From Collinsella sp. (GTDB taxonomy: Bacteria > Actinomycetota > Coriobacteriia > Coriobacteriales > Coriobacteriaceae), in the NCBI GenBank assembly GCA_031296755.1, contig JAUMMZ010000045.1:62001-126000 (forward strand): a DNA stretch of 64,000 nt, written 5' to 3'. The position numbers and the translations under genes were made by a program. Of the stretch, positions 15,848 to 24,543 are shown piece by piece (within the stretch, counting starts at the first letter, position 1; every line of letters starts with the position of its first letter). Below the pieces are notes generated by a model that saw nothing but the letters and a program-made list of their open reading frames with translations, was not told the origin of the DNA and did not search any database.

Positions 15848-17542
15848 CTACTTGCGGTGCGCGCGATAGAACTCGATGAGCGCCTGGGTCGAAGCGTCCT
15901 GCTCGGCCTTGGCGGCATCATCGTGGAAGGCAGGGGTGATCTGCTTGGCAAGCTGCTTGCCCAGCTCAACGCCCCACTGGTCGTAGGAGTCGATGCCCCA
16001 GACCGTGCCCTCGACAAACGTGATGTGCTCGTACAGGGCGATGAGCTCGCCGAGCGCGAACGGGGTCAGCGTGTCGCCGAAGATCGAGGTCGTCGGGCGG
16101 TTGCCCTCAAAGCAACGGGCCGGGACGATCTGCTCGGGCGTGCCCTCGGCACGGACCTCGTCGGCCGTCTTGCCAAAGGCGAGCGCCTTGGTCTGGGCCA
16201 GGAAGTTGCCCAGGAACAGCTCATGCACGTCCTGACCGCTGTCGGTCGCAGGGTTTGCGGTATTGGCGAAGGCGATGAAATCGGCCGGAACCACCACGGT
16301 GCCCTGGTGCAGCAGCTGGTAGAAGGCATGCTGGCCGTTGGTGCCGGGCTCGCCCCAGAAGATCTCACCGGTGTCGGAGGTCACGGCGCTGCCGTCCCAG
16401 CGGACATGCTTGCCGTTGGACTCCATGGTGAGCTGCTGCAGGTAGGCCGGGAAACGATGCAGGTACTGGCAGTACGGCAGCACGGCGTGGCTCTTGGAAC
16501 CGAAGAAGTTGACGTACCAGACGTTGAGCAGGCCCATCAGCGCAACGGCATTGTTCTCGAGCGGGGTATTGCAGAAGTACTCGTCGATGGCATGGAAGCC
16601 CTCGAGGAACTGCTGGAAGCGCTCGGGGCCGAGCACGACGATCAGCGACAGGCCTACGGCGGAGTCAACAGAATAGCGGCCGCCAACCCAGTTCCAGAAA
16701 CCGAAGGCGTTGGCAGGGTCGATGCCGAAGGCCTCGACCTTCTCGAGTGCGGTGGAAACGGCGACGAAGTGCTTTGCCACGGCCTCGGCGTTCTGCTCAT
16801 CGGAGCCGTCGATGGCGCCCTGAGCCTTGAGCTGCTCGAGCATCCAGGTCTTGACCTCGCGAGCGTTGGTGAGGGTCTCAAGTGTGGTGAAGGTCTTGGA
16901 GACGATGATCACGAGCGTGGTCTCGGGATCCAAGCCCTTGAGCTTCTCGGCCTGGTCGTTGGGGTCGATGTTGGAGATGTAGCGGCAGTCGATACCGGCG
17001 TCGGCATAGGGACGCAGAGCCTCGTAAGCCATGACCGGGCCCAGATCGGAGCCGCCGATGCCGATGGACACCAGGTGCTCGATCTTTTTGCCGGTAACGC
17101 CCTTCCACTCACCGGAGCGCACGCGCTCGGCGAAGGCATACATGCGGTCGAGAACCTCGTGCACGTCGGCGACGACGTCCTGGCCGTCGACGATGAGCTG
17201 GCCCTTCTCGCTTGCCGGGCGGCGCAGCGCGGTGTGCAGGACGGCGCGGTCCTCGGTGGTGTTGATGTGCTCGCCGGAGAACATGGCGTCGCGGCGCTCC
17301 TCGAGCTTCACCTCACGGGCAAGATCGCACAGCAGCTTGACGGTCTCATCGGTCACCAGGTTCTTCGACAGATCGAAGTGCAGGTCACCGGCGTCAAAGC
17401 TCAGCTTGTTCACGCGGTCGGCGTCAGCAGCGAACCAGGCCTTGAGGTCGATACCTTCAGCCTCGAGCTTCTCCTGATGAGCCTCGAGTGCCTTCCAAGC
17501 GGCAGTCGACGTAGCATCGATAGGTGCGGCAACAGTTGCCAT
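15848..17542 (-). CDS. pgi: glucose-6-phosphate isomerase
   Basis: A 564-residue phosphoglucose isomerase interconverting glucose 6-phosphate and fructose 6-phosphate in the cytoplasm. Signature segments are visible: GIGGSDLGPVMAYEAL, VSKTFTTLETLTNAR (phosphate loop), FWNWVGGRYSVDSAVG, and GIDSYDQWGVELGKQLA near the C-terminus with the catalytic lysine region. The start is ATG 17542, with GAGGAGG six bases upstream, removing nine upstream residues. It would also receive the glucose 6-phosphate released by FrlB. It stands alone, ending at a hairpin shared with the convergent VirD4-like gene. Confidence 0.95.
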   Translation of the reverse strand: MATVAAPIDATSTAAWKALEAHQEKLEAEGIDLKAWFAADADRVNKLSFDAGDLHFDLSKNLVTDETVKLLCDLAREVKLEERRDAMFSGEHINTTEDRAVLHTALRRPASEKGQLIVDGQDVVADVHEVLDRMYAFAERVRSGEWKGVTGKKIEHLVSIGIGGSDLGPVMAYEALRPYADAGIDCRYISNIDPNDQAEKLKGLDPETTLVIIVSKTFTTLETLTNAREVKTWMLEQLKAQGAIDGSDEQNAEAVAKHFVAVSTALEKVEAFGIDPANAFGFWNWVGGRYSVDSAVGLSLIVVLGPERFQQFLEGFHAIDEYFCNTPLENNAVALMGLLNVWYVNFFGSKSHAVLPYCQYLHRFPAYLQQLTMESNGKHVRWDGSAVTSDTGEIFWGEPGTNGQHAFYQLLHQGTVVVPADFIAFANTANPATDSGQDVHELFLGNFLAQTKALAFGKTADEVRAEGTPEQIVPARCFEGNRPTTSIFGDTLTPFALGELIALYEHITFVEGTVWGIDSYDQWGVELGKQLAKQITPAFHDDAAKAEQDASTQALIEFYRAHRK

Positions 17543-17667
17543 AGAGTCCTCCTCAGCATACGGGCGCACGCCTCCATGCGCCCGGACATTCAGATGCCAC
17601 TATTCTAGCGCAGGTCAAGACTACAATCAGCGAGCGTTGCCAATCGGCCCCCAAACGGCAACCGATT

Positions 17668-17731
17668 AAAAAGGGACAGGCTTATTTTGGCAGGTCAAAC
17701 GCTTTACCAACCAAAAATAACCCGTCCTTTT
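17668..17731 (-). terminator. imperfect long inverted repeat / terminator
   Basis: Two arms of about 21 bases (17669-17690 and 17711-17731) pair imperfectly, and the distal minus-strand arm ends in a run of T. It lies just after the stop of the dehydrogenase-like gene. Confidence 0.5.
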
Positions 17732-17741
17732 ATGGCAAATA

Positions 17742-18266
17742 TTAGGCCGCGGCGCAGATGCTACCGAGCAACTCACGCAGAGGAGACCCGATGCCCTCCA
17801 GCAGTTCGGGCGCGATAATGGCAAAAACGGGAACCTCACCGGTGCCCACGACAGCAGGCGCCTTGCCCTCCGAGAGAATGCATCCATAAGGGACAAAACC
17901 GTCTTCGCCGGCATCGAGCGCCGCCATGCGACGCGCGAGCTCGCGCGCAAAGCCAGCAGTATCGGCATCGCCAATCGCCAGGACAAAGTCCACGCCCTCA
18001 TCGGTTGCCAGGGCTACGGCCTCATCGACCAAATCGTCTCCCCCGTCGCCCCCGGCCGAACCGCAACGAAAGAGTACGCGTTCGAGCAGGGCACGATCGA
18101 GCGAGCCCAGCGCCGCCGAAACGAGCTCATCGCGCGTGTGCTTGTCGCCTCCCAGCACGACCAGTGCCTTGGTGCCGCCATAGTGGGCAACCAATCGCCC
18201 GCACCAGCGAGCCACATCCCCATCCGCAACCAAGCGCGTCGGCATACCAAACCCATAGTTGACCAT
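17742..18266 (-). CDS. half-length protein resembling the NAD-binding domain of iron-containing alcohol dehydrogenases
   Basis: A 174-residue protein, or 191 if an upstream ATG at 18317 is used. MVNYGFGMPTRLVADGD, KALVVLGGDKHTRDELV and DEGVDFVLAIGDADTAGFA follow, in order, the N-terminal Rossmann half of iron-containing alcohol (butanol) dehydrogenases, whose counterparts are a glycine loop and an AVGGGSxxDxAK strand. The helical metal-binding C-terminal half is absent and the dinucleotide loop is altered, so dehydrogenase activity is unlikely. It could be a degraded gene or a small sensor or nucleotide-binding protein; the reading frame is intact over its length. The resemblance is by eye and moderate. 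Confidence 0.5.
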   Translation of the reverse strand: MVNYGFGMPTRLVADGDVARWCGRLVAHYGGTKALVVLGGDKHTRDELVSAALGSLDRALLERVLFRCGSAGGDGGDDLVDEAVALATDEGVDFVLAIGDADTAGFARELARRMAALDAGEDGFVPYGCILSEGKAPAVVGTGEVPVFAIIAPELLEGIGSPLRELLGSICAAA

Positions 18267-18445
18267 TATCCCCACAACCCTTCCGTGCTTTATGGTGGTA
18301 TCGATCGTTAGGCTCATGCTACGAAGCGAGCTTTTCCGAGCTGTTTCGCGCTCTTTAGGGCTGCGTTAAAACCCCGATGAAGCCGCACGACCATACTTGC
18401 CAAAAAGGGACAGATTTTGACGGTGTCCGTGCAAGCGGGTATTAT

Positions 18446-18476
18446 CGAACAGGTATTCGATAAGAACATGTGTTTG
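18446..18476 (+). promoter_or_regulatory. tandem LexA (SOS) boxes
   Basis: CGAACAGGTATTCG (18446-18459) matches the Gram-positive/actinobacterial SOS box CGAACRNRYGTTCG at 13 of 14 positions. AGAACATGTGTTTG (18463-18476) matches at 12 of 14. They lie 15-45 bases before the polymerase start, a position suited to LexA repression. Confidence 0.75.
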
Positions 18477-18490
18477 ATGGAAGGGCACGG

Positions 18491-19996
18491 ATGGCGCACG
18501 AGCAGCACACCTATATCTGCATCGACCTCAAGACGTTTTATGCCAGCGTCGAGTGCGTCGACCGTGGGCTCGATCCGCTCACCACCAACCTGGTCGTTGC
18601 CGACGAATCGCGCGGACGCACGACCATCTGCCTCGCTATCACGCAGGCCATGAAGGACTTAGGTATTCACAACCGCTGCCGTCTGTTCGAGATTCCCGAC
18701 GGCATCGACTGCATCAAAGCAGTGCCGCGCATGCAGCACTACATGGAGGTGTCGGCGCAAATCTACGGCATCTATCTGGAATACGTCAGCCCCCAGGACG
18801 TGCACGTCTACTCAATTGACGAGTGCTTTATCGACGTGACACCCTATCTGGACCTCTATCACACCGATGCGGAAGGCTTCGCCTGCATGTTGCGCGACGA
18901 GGTCCTGGCGCGCACCGGCATCACGGCGACGGTCGGCATCGGCCCCAACCTATTCCAGGCCAAGGTTGCACTCGATATCACCGCCAAGCACGTACCCAGC
19001 CGCATCGGCATACTCGACGATGAGACCTTTCGCAAGGAAATCTGGCCCCATCGTCCCATCACCGATATCTGGGGCATCGGCCCCGGCGTGGCAGCACGAC
19101 TCGAAAAATACGGCGTCTACGATCTGATGGGCGTCGCGGCGCTCGACGAAAACCTGCTTTACGACGAGCTCGGCGTCAATGCCGAGTATCTCATCGACCA
19201 CGCCTTCGGACGCGAGCCGACAACCATCGCCGATATCCAAGCCTATCGCCCGCAAGCAACTTCGACCACCACAGGACAGGTGCTCTCGAAGGGCTATGCC
19301 TACGAGCAGGCCTACACCGTCTTGCGCGAGATGGTCGACAACGCCGTGTTGGACTTGATCGATAAGCACGTGGTCTGCGACAGCATCTCGCTCTTTGTGG
19401 GCTACGCGAGCGAGCGCGCCGACATACGCAGGCTTGATGCCAGCGGTACTGCACAATATGTGGACGGATGCGGACACCTGCGCTCGAGTACGTCGAGCAT
19501 CGAACCCACCGCAACCGCCGGCCCCGAGCTCGCGCCCCGTGCTCCCAAGCCCGTCCAGCGCGATGACGAACGGCGCCGCCTGGTGCGCGAAGCGCAGGCA
19601 ATCGATGGCATCTTTGTGGGAGAGCATGGTGGCAAACCGCGTGGTGGCTATGCCGCGCTCTTTGCGCACTCCAACGCCTCGCGCAAGCTGCCCGAGCGTA
19701 CCAATTCGTTTAAGAAGATCATGGGCTATTTCGATGAGCTCTGGGCGCAGACTGTCGATCCCAAACGACCGGTCAAGCGCATCAACCTGGGCTTTAGCAA
19801 TCTTGTGCCCGAGGAATTTGCCACCATCGATCTGTTCAGCGATATCGAGGCCGATGAGCGCGAGCGCGACCTGGCGCGCGCCGTCCTGGCCGTGAAAGGC
19901 AAGTACGGCAAGAACGCGCTCGTCAAGGGATTAAGCTTTACCGCCGGCGCCACCGCGCGCGAGCGCAACGATCAAGTTGGAGGACACCGTGCCTAA
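18491..19996 (+). CDS. Y-family DNA polymerase (UmuC/DinB-like)
   Basis: A 501-residue translesion polymerase. YICIDLKTFYASVECVDRG is the N-terminal catalytic aspartate motif, VYSIDECFIDVT is the SxDE motif, ATVGIGPNLFQAKVALD follows, and DIWGIGPGVAARLEKYG is the helix-hairpin-helix thumb region. The C-terminal half is the little-finger domain with an inserted low-complexity stretch at about 335-370. The start ATG 18491 has GGAAGGG just upstream. Two LexA-like boxes precede it, so damage-inducible expression is expected. The start of the yolD-like gene overlaps its stop by 8 bases, as commonly seen for UvrX/YolD pairs in Gram-positive bacteria. Confidence 0.9.
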   Translation: MAHEQHTYICIDLKTFYASVECVDRGLDPLTTNLVVADESRGRTTICLAITQAMKDLGIHNRCRLFEIPDGIDCIKAVPRMQHYMEVSAQIYGIYLEYVSPQDVHVYSIDECFIDVTPYLDLYHTDAEGFACMLRDEVLARTGITATVGIGPNLFQAKVALDITAKHVPSRIGILDDETFRKEIWPHRPITDIWGIGPGVAARLEKYGVYDLMGVAALDENLLYDELGVNAEYLIDHAFGREPTTIADIQAYRPQATSTTTGQVLSKGYAYEQAYTVLREMVDNAVLDLIDKHVVCDSISLFVGYASERADIRRLDASGTAQYVDGCGHLRSSTSSIEPTATAGPELAPRAPKPVQRDDERRRLVREAQAIDGIFVGEHGGKPRGGYAALFAHSNASRKLPERTNSFKKIMGYFDELWAQTVDPKRPVKRINLGFSNLVPEEFATIDLFSDIEADERERDLARAVLAVKGKYGKNALVKGLSFTAGATARERNDQVGGHRA

Positions 19997-20414
19997 ACCC
20001 AAACAACAGCCCATGCGCCCGCCGACCGCCTTCGAGCGCCTGGCGGACCCCGAGGGCAGACGCCGCGCAGCCGACCCCAACCTCACTGCCAACGGTGCCG
20101 TGCGCGCCAACCGCGCCGCACAGTTTATGCCCTTTGCCGCCCTCACGGGATACTACGAACTCGTGCGCAAGCAGGAAATCACCGTCGAGCAAAAACGTGA
20201 GCTCACGGAAGAAAAAGCCCTCGAGCTTTCGCAAAAGCTCGAGGGCCTCAAACGCGGCGACTTGGTGCGCGTCACCTATTACGATACGTACGGCTATCGT
20301 AGCCGCACGGGCATTCTCGACGAAGCGTTACCCGCATTCAAGCTGCTCAAACTCAGGGATATCGCCATCAACTTCGACGATATCCAGGACATTGAGCTAC
20401 GCGGACGAGCCTAG
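19989..20414 (+). CDS. YolD-like protein
   Basis: A 141-residue YolD-like protein. RAAQFMPFAALTGYYELVRKQE is split across its centre, and the C-terminal GDLVRVTYYDTYGYRSRTG and LRDIAINFDDIQDIEL complete the family pattern of a small beta-barrel. YolD proteins are encoded next to Y-family polymerases and are thought to act with them; their biochemical role is unclear. The start is GTG 19989 with GGAGG six bases upstream. It shares the SOS-controlled transcript with the polymerase. Its stop overlaps the convergent surface-protein stop by 3 bases. Confidence 0.83.
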   Translation: MPKPKQQPMRPPTAFERLADPEGRRRAADPNLTANGAVRANRAAQFMPFAALTGYYELVRKQEITVEQKRELTEEKALELSQKLEGLKRGDLVRVTYYDTYGYRSRTGILDEALPAFKLLKLRDIAINFDDIQDIELRGRA

Positions 20415-22963
20415 CGACGAGAACGCTTGCGCAAGACGAGAGCAATGCCAAGCACTGCGGCAGCTGCAACCAGCAATCCCAAGACCAGCGTGAGGGTCGA
20501 GTCGCCAGCGCGAGGCAGCGAGCCGTCCTTCGGAGTCTTCTTAGCGGTCGTCGTGACGGTGGTCGTGGTGCTGCTCGACTGGTCGTTGCCACCCGTCTGG
20601 CTGCCGCCAGGCTGATCGCCGCCACCCGGCTGCGAAGGATCGGTGGGTTCCGTCGGATCCGGAGTACCGGGATCAACCGGATTCTCCGAATTCTCCTTGC
20701 GCTGGATCCAGACCTGGCAACCATAGAACGGGTTGGCGGTACCAAGGCACAGACCCTGGTTGGTCACCGCAAAGGTGCGCAGACCATGGTTATACGGATC
20801 GTTAAAGCCATTGGTCGTCAGCGTCGTAAAGTTCACGCCGTCCTCGGTCACATACATATCAAAGCCGCGCTCGGCATCGCGCAGGTAACACATGCACGTA
20901 AGGACACTCTGCAACTTCTTGAGGTTCTCCTCGCTCAGCAGCTTATCGAGCGCATCCTGAATATCGCTCGGCAGCTCGGTGCCATAGGCATCCTCGTACT
21001 GCTGCTTAAGGCTCTCATAGCTATCGAGCATGTCCTGATACTGGTCGGCAAAGGACTTGAAGTACGCGATCTCGCCATCGATCTTCTGGACATAAGCGGC
21101 GTCGTCCTCAAAGTCCTGGGACATCGTCGCGGCCTGATCGCAAAGACCGCCCGCGGCATCCTCCAGCGCATCGCTCAGATCGCCAAAGCCCTTAGCAACC
21201 TCGGTCTTCTCGTCATCGACATCGACGGCCTTGTTTGAATCATCAACCTCAGCAGCTTCGTTCGAATCATCGACCTCGACGGCCTCGTTTGAATCATCGT
21301 CCGCAAGCGTGTTCACGGGAACGATGGGGTCGTCAGGCGATTTCTTGTCGAGCAGGTGATCGAGCAGGTCCCTAAGGCGCTGAACCTGAGAGTCCCACTC
21401 CTCGGGCGTCATATCGATAATGTCGCCATTGGAGAACTGGCCGATCGGCTCAAGCAGGCTCGCGGTATCAAAGGTACCGATATACAGTTTGCCGTCGAAC
21501 TTCTGCATGCGCCAAATGTACTGGTTCTCGTTTCGGCCAAAGCCCGAAGTCAGGCCGGAAATACCGCCCTCGGGGAACATGTCGGTGCGATCGCCAACGA
21601 CGAGCTCCATGTTCTCGTCCTTGTCCATGCGATAGATGTTAACCGACTGCCCAAGATTGGCATTCACAAACGAGCAGTCAACGCCACCCATGCTGCCCTT
21701 GCCGCCCTCTTCGGTGTTGGATTTGTTGAACAGGATGCGCTCGAGGGCAATCTCCTCGTCGTTGTATTCACCGATATAGAGGTAGTCGTTGTAGACGATG
21801 AGGTTGGCAGCGCCAGAACGGGTACGGGCAGGATCGATGCCAAAGCAGTACTTTGCACCGTCCGTCTTCTGATCGCCGACAATGGGAGTCCACGAATAGC
21901 TGCCGTCGGCATTCTTGTCGCCACGGACCATGGCAAACGACTGCATGGAATTATCATCGGGAGCGTTCTCGGGCGTACCGGTGCAGATGGTCGCATAGAG
22001 ATGGCCATTGTACGAGACCATATCCCAAATGGCGCCGCCGTAGATGCTGTCCTGATAGCGAATCGCCGGATAGCCAAACAGCGTCTCCGAGTTGGCAATC
22101 TCGGTGAAGCTGTCCTGGCCCTTCGAGGGGTCAGACGACGTCAGGATTGTCGACACAAAATTACCGTTCGCGTCTTTACCCACATTACTGATGACGAGCT
22201 GGCCATCATGGACGCACATGCCGCGGATACCGGTAGAAATGCCCTGCTTGTAGGCAGCACCGTAATCCTGCATGCTCGAAAGGCCCTGATAGACAACTTT
22301 GTACTCATCCGTCTTAGGATCGATCTCGTATACAGCAGGCAGGCCGCCTTTGCCGTCATTGGTCCTGACGCTGCCGCAGAAATAGAGCTTACCCTTATAG
22401 CTCACGGCATTGCGGAACAAAGGAGCGACGCCGTTGAGCGATTCAGAGAGTAGCAGCTTGGTCTCACCGGTCTTGGTATTGATCTTGACCAAGATGCCGC
22501 CGCTGTCCTTGTCGGCCGTGCCGTCCTCCTTCTGCTGTCCATAGAAGAAGGTACCGTTAAACATGGCCTCCAGCGTCAGGCGCATGGTTTCGACATCAAA
22601 GGAATCGCACAGCGTGCTGTTCATGAGCGTCAGCGTGTTGCCCATCGCCGCATAGCAGGTGCCCACATAAAGCCAGTCACCATAGCTCGCAGCTGCCCAA
22701 GTGTAGCTCTGGCCGCGATCGCCTTCGTTGTTGGCCGTATTACCATCGGCGCCCGGAACGGCAACGGCACCGTTACCCTGGTAGTCGACGATGCCATCCG
22801 GCTGCGACGTTCCTACCGTAGGATGCGAGAGCTTCTCAAAGGAATACCCATTTCCCGCATTGTAGGTAACGGCACCCGATGCGTCTTCGGCGTGCGCCGG
22901 CAGCGGCGATACCAAGATAGCGGCAAGCGCTGCCACCAAGCCAAGTGTTCCCACTCGTCTCAT
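20411..22963 (-). CDS. large cell-wall-anchored surface protein with LPXTG-like signal
   Basis: An 850-residue exported protein. Residues 1-26 are a signal peptide ending AHA. The C-terminus reads LPRAGD at about 816, a variant sortase motif, then a hydrophobic helix and a KRSRR tail. Residues about 40-540 contain repeated LYVGTxxx and KLYxGT-type strands that suggest a beta-propeller-like sensor or binding fold. Residues 555-585 are three copies of a nine-residue acidic repeat (DDSNEAVEV), followed by a helical, possibly coiled-coil stretch (about 590-700). A Pro/Gly/Ser/Thr-rich wall-spanning linker (about 755-815) precedes the anchor. I do not recognise the ligand; its role at the host interface is unknown. 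Confidence 0.8.
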   Translation of the reverse strand: MRRVGTLGLVAALAAILVSPLPAHAEDASGAVTYNAGNGYSFEKLSHPTVGTSQPDGIVDYQGNGAVAVPGADGNTANNEGDRGQSYTWAAASYGDWLYVGTCYAAMGNTLTLMNSTLCDSFDVETMRLTLEAMFNGTFFYGQQKEDGTADKDSGGILVKINTKTGETKLLLSESLNGVAPLFRNAVSYKGKLYFCGSVRTNDGKGGLPAVYEIDPKTDEYKVVYQGLSSMQDYGAAYKQGISTGIRGMCVHDGQLVISNVGKDANGNFVSTILTSSDPSKGQDSFTEIANSETLFGYPAIRYQDSIYGGAIWDMVSYNGHLYATICTGTPENAPDDNSMQSFAMVRGDKNADGSYSWTPIVGDQKTDGAKYCFGIDPARTRSGAANLIVYNDYLYIGEYNDEEIALERILFNKSNTEEGGKGSMGGVDCSFVNANLGQSVNIYRMDKDENMELVVGDRTDMFPEGGISGLTSGFGRNENQYIWRMQKFDGKLYIGTFDTASLLEPIGQFSNGDIIDMTPEEWDSQVQRLRDLLDHLLDKKSPDDPIVPVNTLADDDSNEAVEVDDSNEAAEVDDSNKAVDVDDEKTEVAKGFGDLSDALEDAAGGLCDQAATMSQDFEDDAAYVQKIDGEIAYFKSFADQYQDMLDSYESLKQQYEDAYGTELPSDIQDALDKLLSEENLKKLQSVLTCMCYLRDAERGFDMYVTEDGVNFTTLTTNGFNDPYNHGLRTFAVTNQGLCLGTANPFYGCQVWIQRKENSENPVDPGTPDPTEPTDPSQPGGGDQPGGSQTGGNDQSSSTTTTVTTTAKKTPKDGSLPRAGDSTLTLVLGLLVAAAAVLGIALVLRKRSRR
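21211..21300 (-). repeat. 27-nt tandem repeats within the surface-protein gene
   Basis: Three in-frame units of 27 bases encode DDSNEAVEV-like nonapeptides. In-frame tandem units can change copy number by slippage without breaking the gene, so length variation between strains is plausible. Confidence 0.6.
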
Positions 22964-23235
22964 AAGGTTATAGCCTCCCCTGTCCTAAAGCCCAGTTTTA
23001 GCATTCTTCATTTCTGTCCACGGTTAATTGCAATCTGAGCACAGCAATAATCAGTGTATAAATATACACCTGTAATTTTTTGGACGGGTTCATAGATGCT
23101 CGATTGGTAGCGAATTCCGCGCAAACCGTCACCAAACTCCACTTTTGCCGCATCTAAAGGTTATTTTTGCGCAAATTTTTGGATGCCGATAGTCACAATG
23201 GGCAGGAGGCTGGTACCCACCGGAGAGGGCAACGC
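22964..23235. other. intergenic region upstream of the surface protein
   Basis: This 272-base stretch is AT-richer than its surroundings. It should contain the surface-protein promoter and the 3' end of the HMA gene. I see no convincing gene or clear hairpin in it. Confidence 0.4.
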
Positions 23236-23619
23236 CTACATTTTCATAACGTAATAGCCCGCACCCCTCACTGCCGTCTCGAGTGTGTCGCGATCAACCG
23301 GGCGCTTCGAGCGCACGCGTGCCGTGTGGTCCGCGTACGTTACCGTAGCCCACACGCCATCAAGCGCATTGAGGGCATTCGTCACATTCCGGGCGCAGCC
23401 GTCGCAACTCATGCCGCCGATAAGGAGTTCCTCACGATAGGGGTAGTGGGACTCGTCGGTGTCTGCCACCACAACCTTTTTGGCCTTCTTGCCGCTCGCA
23501 CCATCGCTGCAGCAACTCTTCCCGTGTGTCGAAGCGGCAATGCGACGCAGTCCAAAAAACATGCCGACGGCAATGACGGTCAGCACGATGAGATTCGCAG
23601 GGTTGAGCAAGTCACTCAT
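23236..23619 (-). CDS. membrane-anchored heavy-metal-associated (HMA) domain protein
   Basis: A 127-residue protein. Residues about 5-25 form one transmembrane helix, followed by a short Cys-containing linker (KSCCSDG). A C-terminal HMA domain carries the metal motif GGMSCDGCARNV. The HMA fold binds Cu(I) through the two cysteines, and a free membrane-tethered copy would act as a copper-delivery or buffering protein beside a P-type ATPase, which is not in this window. The start is ATG 23619 with AAAGGGG upstream; a longer start at 23640 lacks a better site. A CsoR-like palindrome lies 29 bases upstream, supporting copper control. Confidence 0.8.
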   Translation of the reverse strand: MSDLLNPANLIVLTVIAVGMFFGLRRIAASTHGKSCCSDGASGKKAKKVVVADTDESHYPYREELLIGGMSCDGCARNVTNALNALDGVWATVTYADHTARVRSKRPVDRDTLETAVRGAGYYVMKM

Positions 23620-23647
23620 GCGTTCCCCTTTCAGTAGCACTATCTAG

Positions 23648-23664
23648 ATACCCCCATGGGGTGT
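23648..23664 (-). promoter_or_regulatory. CsoR-like copper operator
   Basis: ATACCCCCATGGGGTGT is a near-perfect palindrome resembling the G/C-tract operators of CsoR/RcnR-family copper sensors. It lies directly upstream of the HMA-domain gene. Confidence 0.55.
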
Positions 23665-23726
23665 CCCCATCTTAACCCAAAATCATGTCCGTTCGGTCAA
23701 TTAGTTTTCCTCTTCAAACTTTTTTG

Positions 23727-23754
23727 TTGACCATGGCTTACTTTCGTGTATAAG
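23727..23754 (+). promoter_or_regulatory. putative promoter of the DUF3793-flavodoxin operon
   Basis: TTGACC and TATAAG are separated by 16 bases and end 38 bases before the GTG start. An AT-rich stretch lies upstream. It is the best -35/-10 pair in this gap. Confidence 0.55.
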
Positions 23755-23792
23755 TTTTCCTAGGCTAACAGTTTAGATCCGTAAGGAGCGAC

Positions 23793-24497
23793 GTGACTCG
23801 AACCATAGACATCCCAACGTTTCAGGCAGCAGTCGTGCGCAACTGCTCCCCCACGCTCGCGGGCATCAAGCCGGCATCGCTCTTTACCTATCCAGGCACC
23901 TACGCCCACGGGGACGGCTCGACCGCAACAGAAACCATCGCAGAACGCCGAGCACGCCTGCTCAACGTTATCGCCCAGTGCAACCGCGAGCTTGACCCGC
24001 TTGGCATCCACCTGAGTGTTTTGGTCTGGCGGCCCTGCGGAGCGCTCGTGTACGTGTATCGAGCCAAAAGCCTCACCACCTATTTCGCGGACCCTTGCGC
24101 CAAAACGGCGCTCGCCTCGGAAGGCTACGACACGAGAGACCTTTCGACATGCCTTGTGCATTTGGCATCACGCATCACGCTCGCGAGTAATAACGTCGCG
24201 GAATGCGCCTGTAGCCAGACTCGATGCGCACTACCCCAGCAAGCTAGCTGCAGCAACGACTGCACCTGCGAGTTTCCGCACGAAATAGGCTACTTCCTAG
24301 GATATCCCTACGACGACGTGCACGAGTTTATCGTCCAGCGCGGCGAGAACTATAAGGTCTTTGGGGCCTGGAAGGTCTACGCAAATGTCGAGCAGGCACT
24401 TGCGACGTTTGATGCCTACCGCGCCTGCACCCAATACTTCACCTTTGTCTATCAGCAGGGCTACAGCTTGGCGCAACTTGCCCAGGCAACCCGATAG
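23793..24497 (+). CDS. DUF3793 family protein
   Basis: A 234-residue DUF3793 protein, recognisable by FPHEIGYFLGYPYDDVHEFI and the following FGAWKVYANVEQALATFDAY. The central cysteine-rich stretch (CACSQTRCALPQQASCSNDC) is unusual and could bind a metal, though no standard motif fits. The start is GTG 23793 with AAGGAG six bases upstream. The family is found in anaerobes and is often encoded beside flavodoxin, as here (46 bases apart), so a redox or metal-homeostasis role is plausible; its function is unknown. Confidence 0.78.
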   Translation: MTRTIDIPTFQAAVVRNCSPTLAGIKPASLFTYPGTYAHGDGSTATETIAERRARLLNVIAQCNRELDPLGIHLSVLVWRPCGALVYVYRAKSLTTYFADPCAKTALASEGYDTRDLSTCLVHLASRITLASNNVAECACSQTRCALPQQASCSNDCTCEFPHEIGYFLGYPYDDVHEFIVQRGENYKVFGAWKVYANVEQALATFDAYRACTQYFTFVYQQGYSLAQLAQATR

Positions 24498-24543
24498 AAC
24501 ATAGAAGCCGTGGCAACCTGCCGCACAACTGAAAGGACTCAAC

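Noticed and set aside
17668..18435. Shared phrase AAAAAGGGACAG near 17.67 kb and 18.40 kb
   Set aside because: Only about 12 bases are common and the surroundings differ; too short to call a repeat family from two copies.
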